A stretch of DNA of 64,000 nucleotides from Bolinopsis microptera (taxonomy: Eukaryota > Ctenophora > Tentaculata > Lobata > Bolinopsidae), in the NCBI RefSeq assembly GCF_026151205.1, contig NC_087076.1, forward strand, positions 9,214,902 to 9,278,901, read 5' to 3'. Each line of letters opens with the position of its first letter. Within the stretch, counting starts at the first letter, position 1. The position numbers and the translations under genes were made by a program. The notes below the pieces were generated by a model. That model saw only the letters and a program-made list of their open reading frames with translations, was not told the origin of the DNA and did no database searches. Positions 1 to 11,946 of this stretch are shown piece after piece.

Positions 1-1560
1 GGTTAGAAGTATTCTGTCACGAAAGAGAGAGAAAGGTGTGAACAGTAATAACACGAGGGCGCTCACTCTACCTCCCCGGATTAGCAAGGAGGCTACGTCC
101 GCCTTGTGGCTAACGTCTGATGGAGCTCCTTTGGACTGCAGGCTTTGTACCGTCTGCTCTGCTTGGCATGGGGTTCGCAGAGCCCGGTACGTCCAAAAGA
201 CATAACATTGTTATGACCCGGTGGATCGGCGATGACCCTAAGGTTATCTGCCATAATGATCCGTCATCGAGAGACTCCATAGAACCCGTAAGGAGTCAGG
301 TGTCGAAACACCCTCCCGGAAAAGGTAGTGCGTTACTTCGAGGAACTACCACCGCATTATGCTAGCGGGCCTCCGGCCTGCCCTGGTGATCCTCGAGGTT
401 GTGTCATGCTTTTAGTATTTAGGAGGATCGAGTTGAGATGATATTAAACTCGAACCCTGGTGTGTTGTTCCTTTGGTTTATCTTTGGTTTCACGTATTTA
501 TCTTTTGACATCCCTTTGTTTCAGATTGTTTTGTTATGCTGCGCGCGGCTGTCACGCGCTCTCGTGGAGTGCTGATTTTGGTCCTTTGTATAAAAGTTTG
601 CCTTGGCGCTTTCCAGACTCTTCCTGTTGTAGAGCGCTCACTTTGGAGTTTTAGTGATATTCCGTGGTTGTACATGGTTTTGCGGCTGGTTCAATAATGT
701 CATTTTTCCATGACTGGATGGGTTATTTTGTCCACTTTCCGTGGCGGAATAGAGAGTGCCAGTCTCTGTGTTTGAACTGCTGATGTGATTGAGTGAGTGA
801 GATGCTGCATTGCTACTGGCTGACTCGCCAGCAGCAATGCAAGTCCAAGAAGAAAGAAGGAGAGACACTGTCCGTTCTCTGGGTAAGCCACCACCGACAG
901 TGCTCCCACTTCTGTGGGGCTGAGGGTGTTGGCTCCAAGAACCAGCCGTGAGCGAACAGCGCCTGACTCCCTCTATGGTTAACTTGAGAATAATAGGACT
1001 ATGTCATTCTCCAGGCCAATCCGTTCAGTAACCAGCTGACCCAGCACCACCTCTGATGGAAGATGTGGTTCGGATTGGACTTCGCTAGGATTTGTCAGTT
1101 TTTCTGTAGACACTAATGCTCCCTCGAGGAAAGACATGAGCCCCGGCGAAATTGACCAAAAACGCGACAAGGATTCTCACCCTGGATAGTGTTGGTCTGT
1201 TTCAGGATGTGTTAGTTCCCAGAGAAGCCGCCATCTCCTCTACTGCTTTAGCCCAGCGGCAGCATGAGCATGAGCCCTGGTTTCCTGCCACATTTGTACC
1301 TCCGAAAGTACAGAAAGGTGGTAGATTTCGGGGTCCAGGATCCTCCCTCTTTATTCTTTAAGGTGTTATCAGTTCTCTGAGATGTTTGCAGAGTCTTTGT
1401 TTTATAGTCTTTCTAGTTGGCTAAGTCCTGGAAAGATTCATTTTGTTCTCAAAGAAATTCTACCCTCCTAATGAATGCTTTTTGGGTGCTGCTTTTTGTT
1501 GATATCAGAATATATATATATCACTCCGCTATATCTGTATGCTTATAAACAGCAAAGACT
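1..1560. other. 5' flank without a recognised gene
   Basis: I recognise no gene here. Open frames are short and lie on both strands. One minus-strand frame near 700-909 begins with a hydrophobic, signal-peptide-like stretch but ends after 69 residues with no clear splice partner. Positions 1-450 are more GC-rich than the rest and may belong to a repeat, but I see no terminal repeat or poly(A) tail to prove it. Confidence 0.4.
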
Positions 1561-1598
1561 GGGGACCCAGGTTTTATTGAATATAATAAAATAAGTCA

Positions 1599-1853
1599 TC
1601 ACGGATCAGGAAATTGAGTGGCCATCCACAAAAGAAAAACGGCTGCATTTCTTGTTACTGATTGTCCAGGGCTCATAATTGATAGCTTTCTATACAGTAG
1701 CATCAGAGTTTTCATATCTGCTGTCTTTGACTCTAAGAAGCGTGCTCGAGTGTTTGCATTTGTGACTTCCGCATCTTTCTTGAGTTTTTTGCCATTGTCA
1801 ATGAGGGATCCTGAGTCTGGCCTCCAATGATGAGAGAGTTCGATTTTCACCAT
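1599..1853 (-). CDS. possible terminal exon of an unidentified minus-strand gene
   Basis: An 84-codon open frame with a coding-like composition: Lys/Glu-rich in the middle and hydrophobic near the end. It ends at a stop just upstream (on the minus strand) of a poly(A) signal, AATAAA, which reads on the plus strand as TTTATT at 1573-1578. I do not recognise the protein family and could not fix an upstream splice acceptor. It would be transcribed divergently from EFCAB10. It could equally be chance. Confidence 0.2.
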   Translation of the reverse strand: MVKIELSHHWRPDSGSLIDNGKKLKKDAEVTNANTRARFLESKTADMKTLMLLYRKLSIMSPGQSVTRNAAVFLLWMATQFPDP

Positions 1854-2215
1854 TTCTCTTTCTAATTTGATGACTCAACGGCTTCTACCATGGCATTCAA
1901 ACTGAGAGGGAGTGTTTCAATGTTACAGAGACTCTACTTATTTTGTCCTATTGAATTTAAGTTAATTTAGTAAATTCAATGTGTAGCTTTTGATAAATCA
2001 AATATCTCTTCAAGCCACAGTCCACAATCCACATTACATACTCTATTTATCATTTATCTTTTGATGATAATATTATTATTTAAAACATTTTCGATCTTTA
2101 CTTTCACTGTATAGAAATGATGTGTATTGCTGCAGTTAAAACTTGAAACTTTCATTAATCTTACACACTATTTACTATATTGTATATTAGGTGTGTCCAA
2201 TCTTTTGAGGCAATC

Positions 2216-3374
2216 ATGACCACAGCAGCAGTACCCACAAACCCAAAAAGTCAAATGGCTGAGGCATATGTTCAGAAGCACAGAATTCCAGAACTCTTTG
2301 AGAACATGACAGCTGCCCTCATTCATTCCCAGCCAGGTTAAAGGAGCTTAAATTATCGAAATGTTTTTTTAAAAATATTTAAGATTTAATGAAGTATTTT
2401 TTAATATGGAGTTCTCTATAATTTGTGAAAGGATAATGGCACTATTTAAATAGTACATAATATAAACTTTATGAGCTGGGCTTTGACTCTGAAAAATTAC
2501 ACTCTTGCAATCCATACAAGTTATAGTAGGTTATTACTCCTTCTGCTAATTTTATTCTAAAATATTTCTTTTTAAATGAATTGAATGTTTGTCAGAAAAC
2601 GCCAAGAAGTTCATGATAAAGTACTTGGAGACATTGAAAGAGTACAGAGACGAGAAGGGAGACTACCCCGCCATGTTCACCGATGCCAACATGACTGCTG
2701 TGTTTGGGATGCTGGATGTCACTAACAAGGGCTACATCAGCATGGAACAGTATAGAAGTGGTACGTTATAACGTTTTGTTAATAACCAGCTAATAGATGA
2801 TATTAGTTTAGTTAGTAAATCGAAATTGACAATAGCATGATTTTTGAAAGCAACCGAACCGAATTATTTCCCTAGCAAATCTCTATTAATTTGTGATAGT
2901 TGTTCATTCAGCACATGACTATTTTACAAGACATCTCATCCCAATAAGCTGCGCTTATCATAGTAATAAAACTTTATATCCTCAGCTCTGAAGACACTAG
3001 GAGTGAAGAAATATAATGCTCGACCTGATGGGTGTGAGAAAGATCAGATAAACCTGCCAACCTTCATGACTGAAGCGTGAGTACTGAATATTTCTTTAAA
3101 GTCGAGTTATACACTTCCTTAATTAAAATAAAGTTATCTATATTTCCCATATTTGTGAATTGGCAGAAAAGATTCTTTCATATTTGCAACTTAAACTCAT
3201 CGCTGAGACAAAAACTTATGCCTCATGTTCTCGCATCAACATTTATGACACAAATTGCTTCATTTTAGGGAAGAGGCTGCAATAACTTCTATAATGAGTT
3301 CACAGCCATTTTCCAAAGCATTTCCCGAACTAGAGGTTGTACCCAATTGTTGCCCACGTGCAGTTTCCGTTTGA
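2216..3374 (+). CDS. EFCAB10: EF-hand domain protein EFCAB10-like, 4 exons
   Basis: Exons 2216-2336, 2596-2760, 2986-3076 and 3269-3374 join in phase to encode 160 residues. The N-terminus (about residues 13-40, key run AYVQKHRIPELFENMTAAL) is the RIIa/Dpy-30-like docking helix pair typical of EFCAB10. Exon 2 carries a degenerate EF-hand whose loop reads DVTNKGYISMEQ, followed by a second helical segment in exon 3. EFCAB10 is a small protein linked to cilia; the exact role is not clear, so ciliary function is inference from the family. The start is the first ATG after an acceptor-like AG at 2189-2190. A poly(A) signal AATAAA lies at 3451-3456. An alternative last exon may exist near 4369 (separate entry). 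It is first of five plus-strand genes in a row. Confidence 0.85.
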
Positions 3375-3450
3375 ATGTATCATGTCTTTCAGCATTGCAT
3401 TGAGATCAATCTCTAGATTGATTCTGAACATGAAACCTTTCTGCTCTTCA

Positions 3451-3456
3451 AATAAA
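3451..3456 (+). terminator. poly(A) signal of EFCAB10
   Basis: AATAAA, 77 bases after the EFCAB10 stop codon, the only canonical hexamer close to it. Confidence 0.6.
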
Positions 3457-4060
3457 CGTTTTTCAGCAAATTAAAATTATTGTAATTAAGTTGCATTTGT
3501 TTAAGTAGTTGTTATATATTATGAATGTCATGTTAATTGTTGCTGAACCTAAAATTGCTGGAAATTTGGAATCTTCTCGAAATGTTAATAATCGCGACGA
3601 TTAGATCGTCATATCTGATTCGATTCGGTGATCCCCATTCCCAAGTATGTGGCATTGAATGAAACCTATGAACCTTTGAATGTTATGAAATAGATACATG
3701 ACGAGCAGGGATAGAATTATATGAAATTTGAATGAAGATCGATTTAAAATAAAGTTGAATGATCCTCGAAATTTCGTATACTGTCGTCAACAACTTATTG
3801 TGTAGTAGTAGTTACAGTATTGTGTCATGATCAATATGTGACATCTTTAGATCATAGCAAGCAATAATAAAATGGTGCATTCGCTGAACATTGAATGTTT
3901 ATCTTGCTTATCAGTAAATAATGACCGTAGTTTAAAACTGGCAGTATCTACAAATATATGATTTGACTCTTTGCTTGCTATGAAAGTAAACTCAGTAGTA
4001 GTATACAGTACAGTAAAAACACAAATCTTTTATTTTGCATGATTCTAAAATCTATGGCAA

Positions 4061-4246
4061 TTTCCCTACCATCTTTTTGCTAAACTTTCGATTAGGTCGA
4101 TAAAAATCACATATATATTCTTACCAAACATTGTTCCATGTTTAACATGATTAAAAATTACCTCGGAAAATGGTAATCATAAACCATTTCTTTCAATCTG
4201 GTGAGATGTGCACAAAATCATAAAGTCCTAAAAGATGGTAGGGAAA
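4061..4246. repeat. short inverted-repeat (MITE-like) element
   Basis: TTTCCCTACCATCTTT at 4061-4076 is repeated in inverted orientation as AAAGATGGTAGGGAAA at 4231-4246, enclosing about 155 bases of AT-rich DNA. It could be a tiny non-autonomous DNA transposon or a hairpin. It lies in the EFCAB10-ZCCHC9 interval. Confidence 0.5.
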
Positions 4247-4368
4247 GCTCATCTTAAGTTTTGATAAGATTTTTTATTCTTCTAACAATTTAATGATTTG
4301 ATTTTACCATGTATTCATCAATAAAGTACATTTTTATTCAATGAGTTAACAAGTTTTCACATTTTCAG

Positions 4369-4418
4369 TAAAGCAGGATTGGAGCAAGCATCTGCTAACT
4401 TCGTGAAACTAACCTAGA
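4369..4418 (+). CDS. possible alternative last coding exon of EFCAB10
   Basis: A pyrimidine-rich acceptor (TTTTCAG) ends at 4368. Splicing EFCAB10 exon 3 (ending in phase 2 at 3076) to 4369 would keep the frame open and add 15-16 residues (AKAGLEQASANFVKLT) before a TAG. A poly(A) signal AATAAA follows at 4694-4699. This would replace the C-terminal tail encoded by the 3269-3374 exon. The evidence is only splice phase plus poly(A) signal; no domain is encoded. Confidence 0.3.
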
Positions 4419-5010
4419 TCCTCCCTATCTACCACACAAGGCTTTATCTGTCTTGAACCAATCACTTTAAGACTCTATTGGTGTTTTCGATAACGGCGAT
4501 CTTTCAGATTTTTACAGCACGAATATTAATTATAATAGTTTCTATTACAATAATATGTGAGATGTGGTTATCACATGACAGTGTTATCAGATTCAGAGAT
4601 ATTTCGTGGAAGTTTGTCACATTATATTGTGTCAAAACAACTTTACTTTTACAGAAGAACTTTCAGATCAGATACAGTTTTTTCTTAATCCCCAATAAAT
4701 GTAAATAGTATCACGTTATAATATTGTATTATGTATAGTATTTAAATGTACAATCATATTATGGCACCTTTGTAAAGATTTAATTTATTGTGCAGCGTAT
4801 TTTTTGTGTACTTACGTCTTAAGAAGTAGAAGCCATTTTTCTACGAGACTTTCCAAAAAGGTATCATTATTGGAAAAATCTACAAAATGTTTAGATGCTG
4901 GGCTTTCATTAATTAAGTTTAACTGGACAAATTATTTACCTTAAAATATGTCAAATATTTAACTTCTTATTGTAAGATTTCAATGCTAACATTAAAATTC
5001 CGTTCAGATC

Positions 5011-5889
5011 ATGACGAGATATGCTAAACCAGTAATAGGTAAGAAACAAGCTGAAGAAGCTTCATCTTGGTCAGCACTGAAACAAACCGTCGTGGAAAGT
5101 AACACTGAAAAACCGAAGAAAAAGAAGAAAAAGCTGAAGAATTTGAAGAATGTTGTTGAAAAGGTTACAGTGGACCCCCCAGTGCAACAAAGCCACACTT
5201 CTCCACAGTCAGAGGATAAGGTTATAAAGAAATTAAAGAAAAAGAGAAACAAGCAAAAGTTGGTCACAGATGCAATCAAATCGGAGTTAGAAAATACGCC
5301 AAAAATTGTCTCACCAAATAAAGTAACACGTCCTCAAATATCATCAAAACAAGGTAAAGGGTCGCTCAAGTTTTCTCAAATGGACCAAGAAGCAAAGAAA
5401 AGATCAAGGGCTGACGTGCACCGTAACCGCCGTGCAGCGATGGATCCCTGTTTTGTATGCAGGAGTACACGACACAAAGCTTCACACTGCCCCAAAGGAT
5501 ACGACAAGGGGATCGGAGTTTGTTTTAAATGTGCCTCAACCGAGCACACATCAAGTACATGTCCTAGGAGAGATATCGAGGGGTTTCCTCACGCTAAATG
5601 TTTTATCTGCAGTGAGACTGGTCACTTGTCTCGGGCGTGTCCTGATAACCCGCGGGGGTTGTACCCCAATGGGGGGTGCTGCAAAGAGTGTGGATCTGTT
5701 GAACACTTTGCAAAGGATTGTCAGACCAAAGTCAAGCAGAGAGAAAGCCGGACGATAAAGTTGAAAAGTATATCCTCGTCTAAATCCAATGTCGAAGAGA
5801 ATGATATGATGGATCTTAATGAGTATGTTGAAATTAAAAGACCAGACCCAAAACCGCAGATACATAAACCGAAAGTGGTCAAGTTTTAA
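5011..5889 (+). CDS. ZCCHC9: zinc finger CCHC domain-containing protein 9
   Basis: An intact 292-residue frame. Residues 1-145 are Lys-rich, with basic runs near 36-50 and 73-84 that look like nuclear/nucleolar localisation signals. Four CCHC zinc knuckles (C-x2-C-x4-H-x4-C) follow at about 147-160, 171-184, 197-210 and 224-237, with the family spacing GIGVCFKC, HAKCFIC and GGCCKEC. Order, number and spacing match ZCCHC9 (about 270 residues in vertebrates), thought to bind RNA and act in the nucleolus in ribosome-related work. The coding part is a single exon; a splice-acceptor-like CAG ends at 5007, three bases before the ATG, so a 5' UTR intron or trans-splicing is likely. The poly(A) signal is at 6205-6210. 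PEX11 starts about 490 bases after the stop. Confidence 0.93.
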   Translation: MTRYAKPVIGKKQAEEASSWSALKQTVVESNTEKPKKKKKKLKNLKNVVEKVTVDPPVQQSHTSPQSEDKVIKKLKKKRNKQKLVTDAIKSELENTPKIVSPNKVTRPQISSKQGKGSLKFSQMDQEAKKRSRADVHRNRRAAMDPCFVCRSTRHKASHCPKGYDKGIGVCFKCASTEHTSSTCPRRDIEGFPHAKCFICSETGHLSRACPDNPRGLYPNGGCCKECGSVEHFAKDCQTKVKQRESRTIKLKSISSSKSNVEENDMMDLNEYVEIKRPDPKPQIHKPKVVKF

Positions 5890-6204
5890 TCGTTCCCGGG
5901 TTTTAATTTATTTAGGTTTTTGATAATTTGCTGAGTTGTACTAACAATTAACATGATGCTTTTTAATTCATTTACTTTTGACTATTGTATTTTTTTCTGC
6001 GCTTGAAATCAACTGTACTCATTCTAACGACTTTCAGTTTTAATAACGTGTTTTATTAAAATTAGTGTTTTACTTTAAATTGTATTACATTTTACATTAC
6101 ATTAAATTGTTAAGAATCGAATGCGTTTTTAAAGTATTAAAATTAACAAAGAATGAACTCATCAAAATTTAGTATTAGTGATAGTATTTCAGCTATTCAT
6201 TTAG

Positions 6205-6210
6205 AATAAA
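6205..6210 (+). terminator. poly(A) signal of ZCCHC9
   Basis: AATAAA about 315 bases after the ZCCHC9 stop and 170 bases before the PEX11 start. Confidence 0.5.
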
Positions 6211-6382
6211 ACCAAGTCCTTCGTGTTATGTAGACATGCTGTGGACTGGTTACACCTGGTTAAAGCACTAATATTGTACATAATATTAATAAGACTTAAA
6301 AAATGTATTTAATTGTAATTGTGAAAATAGTTTAAATATAATATATTACACCTCACTTTAAACCCCCATTTCAGTAGTTACA

Positions 6383-8317
6383 ATGTCAGAGGATGTAGTG
6401 AGCCATTTTGTGAAGTTCTCAAACCAAACATCAGGCCAAGACAAACTATGCAGGTGAGCTGTCCTGGCTAATAACTTATGTCTAACACACCTAGTTTCCG
6501 GATATATATTCGAGCATTACTACTATACATTATTTATACATTTCAATTTATCATTATACATTATTTATTATACCTTACTGATTAGTCATAGTTTGCATTT
6601 TCATTAGATGTGCACAATTTGTGAAGATCACGTTTGTGCTGTAAGGTAGACTATGACTTTTAGAAAAGTCGATGTTTGCAAAGTATTATAAATGTAGGTA
6701 CGCTATGTACATAGATTGGTGTGCAGATATGGATTGGTGTGAAAACTGGTGCAGTAATTTTGTCTTTTTTGTTTGTTTGATAAAGTTAATGTTTTCGCGC
6801 TCCAAATTAAACTAAGTACTTTAGTAACGATATGAAGTTTGACTTTTAAATTATTAAACAATTATTAGATTATTAAAGAATAGAATAACACACAATTTAA
6901 TTACAATTCCCCATCAGGGTATTGCAGTACAGTAGTCAACTCCTATGGTGGTACCTAGAAAAACGTGGTTTCAGTCCACAGTATGTGGAACAATTAAAAC
7001 AACTCCAGTCCTCCCTCTCCCTCGCTAGAAAATGTTAGCTCTAATTTAGTTTTAGAATGTTATGGAGGTTTTGAATTGATCTAGCATTAGCTTGGCTAGG
7101 TGAAAATAAATGGGCGGTGTTTCCTCTGGATCACAGCTCAAATCATAGTGTTTTGTGTTATGACTGGCTCTTAGCCATTACATGAAACTACGACTCCTTT
7201 ACTAATTCCATGTGTAATATAATAGCGTGTACTGCAGTGACCTCATCTTACAGCTACTCTATGAGCGGTCTGTAGTCCCACCTTTATCGGTCTGTAGCTG
7301 CAGTACCACCTTTATCGGTCTGTAGCTGCAGTCCCACCTTTAGCGGTCTGTAGCTGCAGTCCCACCTGGCCTTTAGCGGTCAGTAGCTGCAGTCCCACCT
7401 TAAGCAGTCTGTAGCGGTCTGCAGTCCCACCTTTAGCGGTCAGTAGCTGCAGTCCCACCTTAAGCAGTCTGTAGCGGTCTGCAGTAACACCTTTAGCGAT
7501 CTGTAGTTGCAGTCCCACCTTTAGCGATCTGTAGTTGCAGTCCCACCTTTAGCGGTTTGTACTTTGTAGCGGTCTGTAGTCCCACCTTTAGCGGTCTGTA
7601 GCGGTCTGCAGTCCCACCTTTAAGGGTCGTAGTGTGTACTCTGTACATTATTACACTGGCTCTTCATTATACTCTTCTTTGTTTGAGTGACCACAGGAAT
7701 GTACAATACTTTTGTTCCTATAACACCAGTTTGTCCTCACATTCCAATGTTTTAGATCAATTTTAGTGTTGAAAGTCTTAAATGTGCTTATTGTTGTATT
7801 TTCAGATTTTTCTCTCGGAAAAAGCGTAGAACACATGCGTGGAGCAGCTGTATCAATCCACATAAACGATCCAATCTTACGCTATTCAATGACTTTATCC
7901 AGAATCAGTTCAGCACTTCAGTTTTTTTGTGATAATGTATACTTGTTCAGCAAACTCGGCCTTGTAAAGGTAGATCAGGGAGGTTTAGTTTCTCTGTCTA
8001 GTAAGTTGTGGTTGTACGCAGACTTCATGAACATTATCAGAGTTACCTATGAGATACGTCATGAAATTAACGAACAATTCGATCGACAGGAGTCTAACTT
8101 GAAACATTCCAATCATTCCTTGTATTCAACTTGTCGGTGCGTCCTGTCAAGACGACCAGATCTGTTTGTTGATTTAGTTAAGAATATGTCAGATATTTGG
8201 TTACCAATACATTCCTCCGGTGTGACAACGTTGTCACCGGGGACGGTAGGATTTTGCGGAACCGTTTCATCGGTGCTTGGTGCTGCTACTATTTGGCAAA
8301 AGAGTCGGAAACTCTGA
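6383..8317 (+). CDS. PEX11B: peroxisomal membrane protein PEX11 (alpha/beta type), 3 exons
   Basis: Exons 6383-6453, 6918-7033 and 7806-8317 join in phase (699 bases, 232 residues). PEX11 shapes and elongates the peroxisomal membrane before fission. The order of conserved segments matches the alpha/beta type: an N-terminal amphipathic helix (VSHFVKFSNQTSGQDKLCR), a segment ending LQSSLSLARK, then YFSLGKSVEHMR, the LSRISSALQFFCDNV helix, a central LWLYADFMNIIRVTYEIR segment, and a C-terminal Gly-rich hydrophobic stretch (GTVGFCGTVSSVLG) followed by a short basic tail. Overall length is slightly below the vertebrate beta form. Intron 2 holds a minisatellite (7265-7630). An acceptor-like CAG ends at 6374, eight bases before the ATG. 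I prefer beta over gamma because of the LSLARK/CDN pattern, but alpha/beta assignment in an invertebrate is nominal. Confidence 0.9.
7265..7630. repeat. minisatellite in PEX11 intron 2
   Basis: Ten or more imperfect copies of a 28-35 base unit built from TGTAGCTGCAGTCCCACC and TTTAGCGGTC blocks, with some compound copies (TAAGCAGTCTGTAGCGGTC). The minus-strand open frame across it is just the repeat read through and is not a gene. Confidence 0.9.
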
Positions 8318-8787
8318 ACTGATTTGATAGTGATCTTACACTTCCTGCCTTGTGAGAATTTATTCGAAGGACTGATTGAGATTAAGATTAAAAATTTTTT
8401 TTGTGACTTTTTTTGAAATTTGCACTGAATTTTAATCTTTAATTATTATTTCTGACATTTTCTCTTGAATAATTAATTCAGACATTTTTCAATTGACATC
8501 GTTGATCGTTTAGCGTAAAAGGATTGACTTTTTCGTTGTATATTTATATACTATTATATATCGTTTATGAATTGACATACTTATTGTTCTCATGCTATTG
8601 TTACAGTTTACACAATTGATTCATTCGTCGCACTAAAGTTGAGAAACGCCGCAAATCTCGTCAAGTTGCCTTGGAAACTTGCTTATTGCTAGCAAAATCA
8701 ACGCGTACAAAGTTACGCGTTTAAGATGTTAGCACTGTTTGATATCACAGTACGATTATTTTCCGTTTTGCGCGTTTTTGTAGACTT

Positions 8788-8793
8788 AATAAA
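8788..8793 (+). terminator. poly(A) signal of PEX11
   Basis: AATAAA about 470 bases after the PEX11 stop and 110 bases before the next start codon. Confidence 0.45.
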
Positions 8794-8904
8794 ATCTCTA
8801 GGAACGTAAGTTTTACCTCGCTATAAAATATAAATCTTCAATTTTATAACCTTTTATAATTGTTCACTGAATTCAGCAATGGTCACGTGATCAGAAGATG
8901 ACAA

Positions 8905-11900
8905 ATGGACAGTTTGGCGACTGAGGTCCTAGTCCTTATATTCAGTTTCCTGCCTGTTAGTGAGATATTGTCCTGTATAAAGGTAGGTGACCGCGTTAAT
9001 AGCATACAATTCAATGTTGTATGTACCTATCATATGGCTGTTCTACATTGATAAATATTCTTAATTTCCCAATCAATCATGACATTGGTCCACACATTTA
9101 TCCTTACCTTCTAGCTTCGCATCTCTATTGTTAGCAATTTGAAACGTCGAGATATACTCTCTTAACCCCCCTCCCCCAGTCCCCCCCCCCCCATACCTCC
9201 TGCCCCATTTGCTATACTAACTAACCACAGCTTCTAAGGTATGCAGAAGATGGCACGAGATCCTAGCCGGTCACGAGTCTCTCCTCTCTAACAAAGCTTG
9301 TGTACTAAAATGTACCAGTAAGATATCAAGAGCGAAGCAGCTCTGGCACATGATAGCCAAACGCCAGCCTACGTCCGTGGTTCTAAGAAATGCAGGTACT
9401 GTTTGTAAAAATCCCTTTAAATTGACACCATTCATGTTTATTCAAACAAATAAAACTCCAATTTTCGTAACCATGTCAGCATTAAAATGTTCATTCTCTC
9501 AGATCCGGTGGTTCTACAAATGTTGCTGAAACATCACCCTACTGTATCCGACCTGAGTGTTACAATACAACTCAAAGATCTCAAGAAAGTGTTAAGAACT
9601 GTTTGTCTTTTTAAAGGACTCCGTGCACTTGGAGTACACGTCAAAGGCGGATCAAAGGTACATTTTAGTTTCCGGCAATATCATCTTACTAAGCAAGATT
9701 GAGAAACAATTTTAAAACTTCTCAATTCTACTTTTGTAAAGTTCACTTTCTTTCTCTACATTGCACAGTGATTCCAGCACAATTTTTTCCAAATTCAAAT
9801 CCTGTACGGGTACAATGTTAATATTACCCAGCAGTCATTTCTCGGACAGGTAAGCCAACATGGATTTTGATGGTCCTGAACTTGATCGTAGTATCAGTGA
9901 TATATAGTGTAATAAATGTCCCGGTAATGAAGAGATAATTTTATAGAATTGGATATTGGTGGGGAGGCGAGCCGTCCCCACTCTTCAGCACTCAGCAGTC
10001 ATGTCTTATAGTCCCCACTCTCCAGCACTCAGCACTCTACATTTCCTCACTCTAAATTTCTTCACTCCACAGTTGACTCAGTTTGGTCTGGAATGGATCA
10101 ACGCCCTGCCAATTCTCCGCAAGTTGAGTCTCACAGAGATAGGGTGTGTGTCTGTGGACCTTCCTCGGAACTATAGAGGAATGGTAGTGACAGGACGCTC
10201 TAATAATCTCAGCCACTTTACTCTCAACTACCCCACTGAGCTACCTGATAAACAAGTTCTCACCAGGATTGTGTCTCACCTCACCTGCTTCGAGGTTAGT
10301 CAGACTTTTTATAACTTAGACGTATTATAACGTAGAAACATATGATTAGGTCGGATAAAATCTTCTCAGACCGTATATCGTGAAACGAATTGAAATAATT
10401 TGTGTATTAAATCGTTTTCAACCGAGAATGGAGATGTTATTAGAATTAGATGGAAGTGGTTTATTATCCACGTATTCCACTGACATTGACGCACGTTTGA
10501 TTGTACGCTTGAATACTTCGACTCAGGACAAGGTTAAAGACTTTTCAGAATTATTGACGCTACACATCTCAGATGAAGTCAGTATCGAATGAAAAGTTTG
10601 CAGCACTGCGTGAAAACTTCCACAATCTCCGAACAGTAATCCTGACAGCTTGCAACTGTTCCAACATGGAATTTCCTGTCTCGCTGATAAAGGAACTGCG
10701 GATACAAGGGATAGTTAGGGGCAAGCTGGAACTCGACAAGATATTGTAAGTGTGAAGTTTTAGTCAAATTATGGGGTTAGTTAGCTGCTTATGTGAGAAT
10801 CAGAGGGTTTTAAGGCGGGTTTTAAGGCGGGTTCATCGCATTTCTTGTGGTAATCTCAAAATTACTTTGCGTATATCAACTCATAGAGGCAGTTCAGCTT
10901 TTGTTTACACACTACTCCTAGGGACTTACAGAAGGTACACCTGAGCCTACAACAACCCCTCCCCGAGTGTTTACTACCAGGTACAGTCACCGAGATATCT
11001 CTCCGTGATACTGTCAGTCACGACTCTCACTGGTTTCTAGGCCTTTCCATCAACTGCGGCAACATTTCCAAGCTCGACCTCAAAGGGTAGGTAACATTTC
11101 CTCTCAATGTTTACATGGTTATGATCAAGCTCAGTTGTGAACGTAAACTCTTTTTCAGTCTTTAAGTTTGAATCTCAATCAAATAAAAGAAGATCCAGTT
11201 TTGTAAGCAAGTTCTTAATTACTGACCGAGTTCTTGCCAGGTTTACTTTAAAGAACACGATCGCTGCTTCACTGGGAATGAGGTATCCTAAAATAACCTA
11301 CCTGAACATTATGGGTGAGGACTATTAAGCATTTGTAATACCGTCCATACATTCATTATATTTCCCGACTTAACTTCCTCGAGTCATACACTCGTAGTTC
11401 TGTAAACTGATTACAGCAGATTTCACATACACAATACATAATTAATAGGACATTTATAATGAAACATAATAGCTTTCTTCAACATCCTACTAACGCGAAC
11501 GTTATAGGCCTGGCCTCAACTCTGGCAGGTCACACACACCAAGGTGACAGTCTCTAACACTACCTCACATGCCTCCAGGTTGCCTGTCTCGTCACGAGGA
11601 CCATATGTACCTAATCGGGCTTCTGCAGGACGCTAAACTCCTCACGACCCTGTCCTGTGATACCCCCTACTCTTGCAAACTTCACGATCTCAGAGAGGTA
11701 CTGAATGTACATTTTTTTATAAGGAAAATATAAGTTATAGAAGCTTCTGCAATATTTTGCTTCACAGAATCGCCACGATTATACAAAACCTTCAATATTT
11801 GACCATCATAAATACAGGTGTTCCCGCACTGTTGGATCTCGTCGGTTGACTACAAGAACATTTCCGTGACGTCACAACTCCCACCTCCTGAAAATGATGT

Positions 11901-11946
11901 CATCATTGATTTCGGGGACGATTTCGAAGAGAATCCGGAAGTTTGA
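8905..11946 (+). CDS. F-box / leucine-rich-repeat protein, 9 exons
   Basis: Exons 8905-8982, 9239-9395, 9503-9657, 10073-10294, 10573-10745, 10922-11086, 11241-11314, 11579-11697 and 11818-11946 join with every phase consistent (1272 bases, 423 residues). Residues 4-42 form an F-box (LATEVLVLIFSFLPVSEIL, then VCRRWHEIL), the Skp1-binding part of SCF ubiquitin ligases. The rest has degenerate leucine-rich repeats (PILRKLSLTEI, NLRTVILTACNCSN, NISKLDLKG, KITYLNIMG), the usual substrate-binding arrangement of FBXL proteins, and it ends in an acidic tail (DFGDDFEENPEV). I cannot assign an orthologue. The start is the ATG in frame with the F-box; an ATG seven bases upstream dies after eight codons. 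Exon boundaries are by eye but mutually constrained. Confidence 0.82.
9178..9192. repeat. poly(C) run in an F-box gene intron
   Basis: CCCAGTCCCCCCCCCCCC-type C-rich run within a pyrimidine-rich stretch, in intron 1. Confidence 0.7.

Noticed and set aside
120-365. 81-codon open frame
   Set aside because: No recognisable domain, no splice or poly(A) support, and the composition reflects local GC content.
5432-5865. Alternative-frame and antisense open frames of 104-108 codons
   Set aside because: Shadows of ZCCHC9, whose frame carries four intact zinc knuckles.
7312-7518. 68-codon minus-strand frame
   Set aside because: It is the PEX11-intron minisatellite read through; the peptide is a repeat of the unit.
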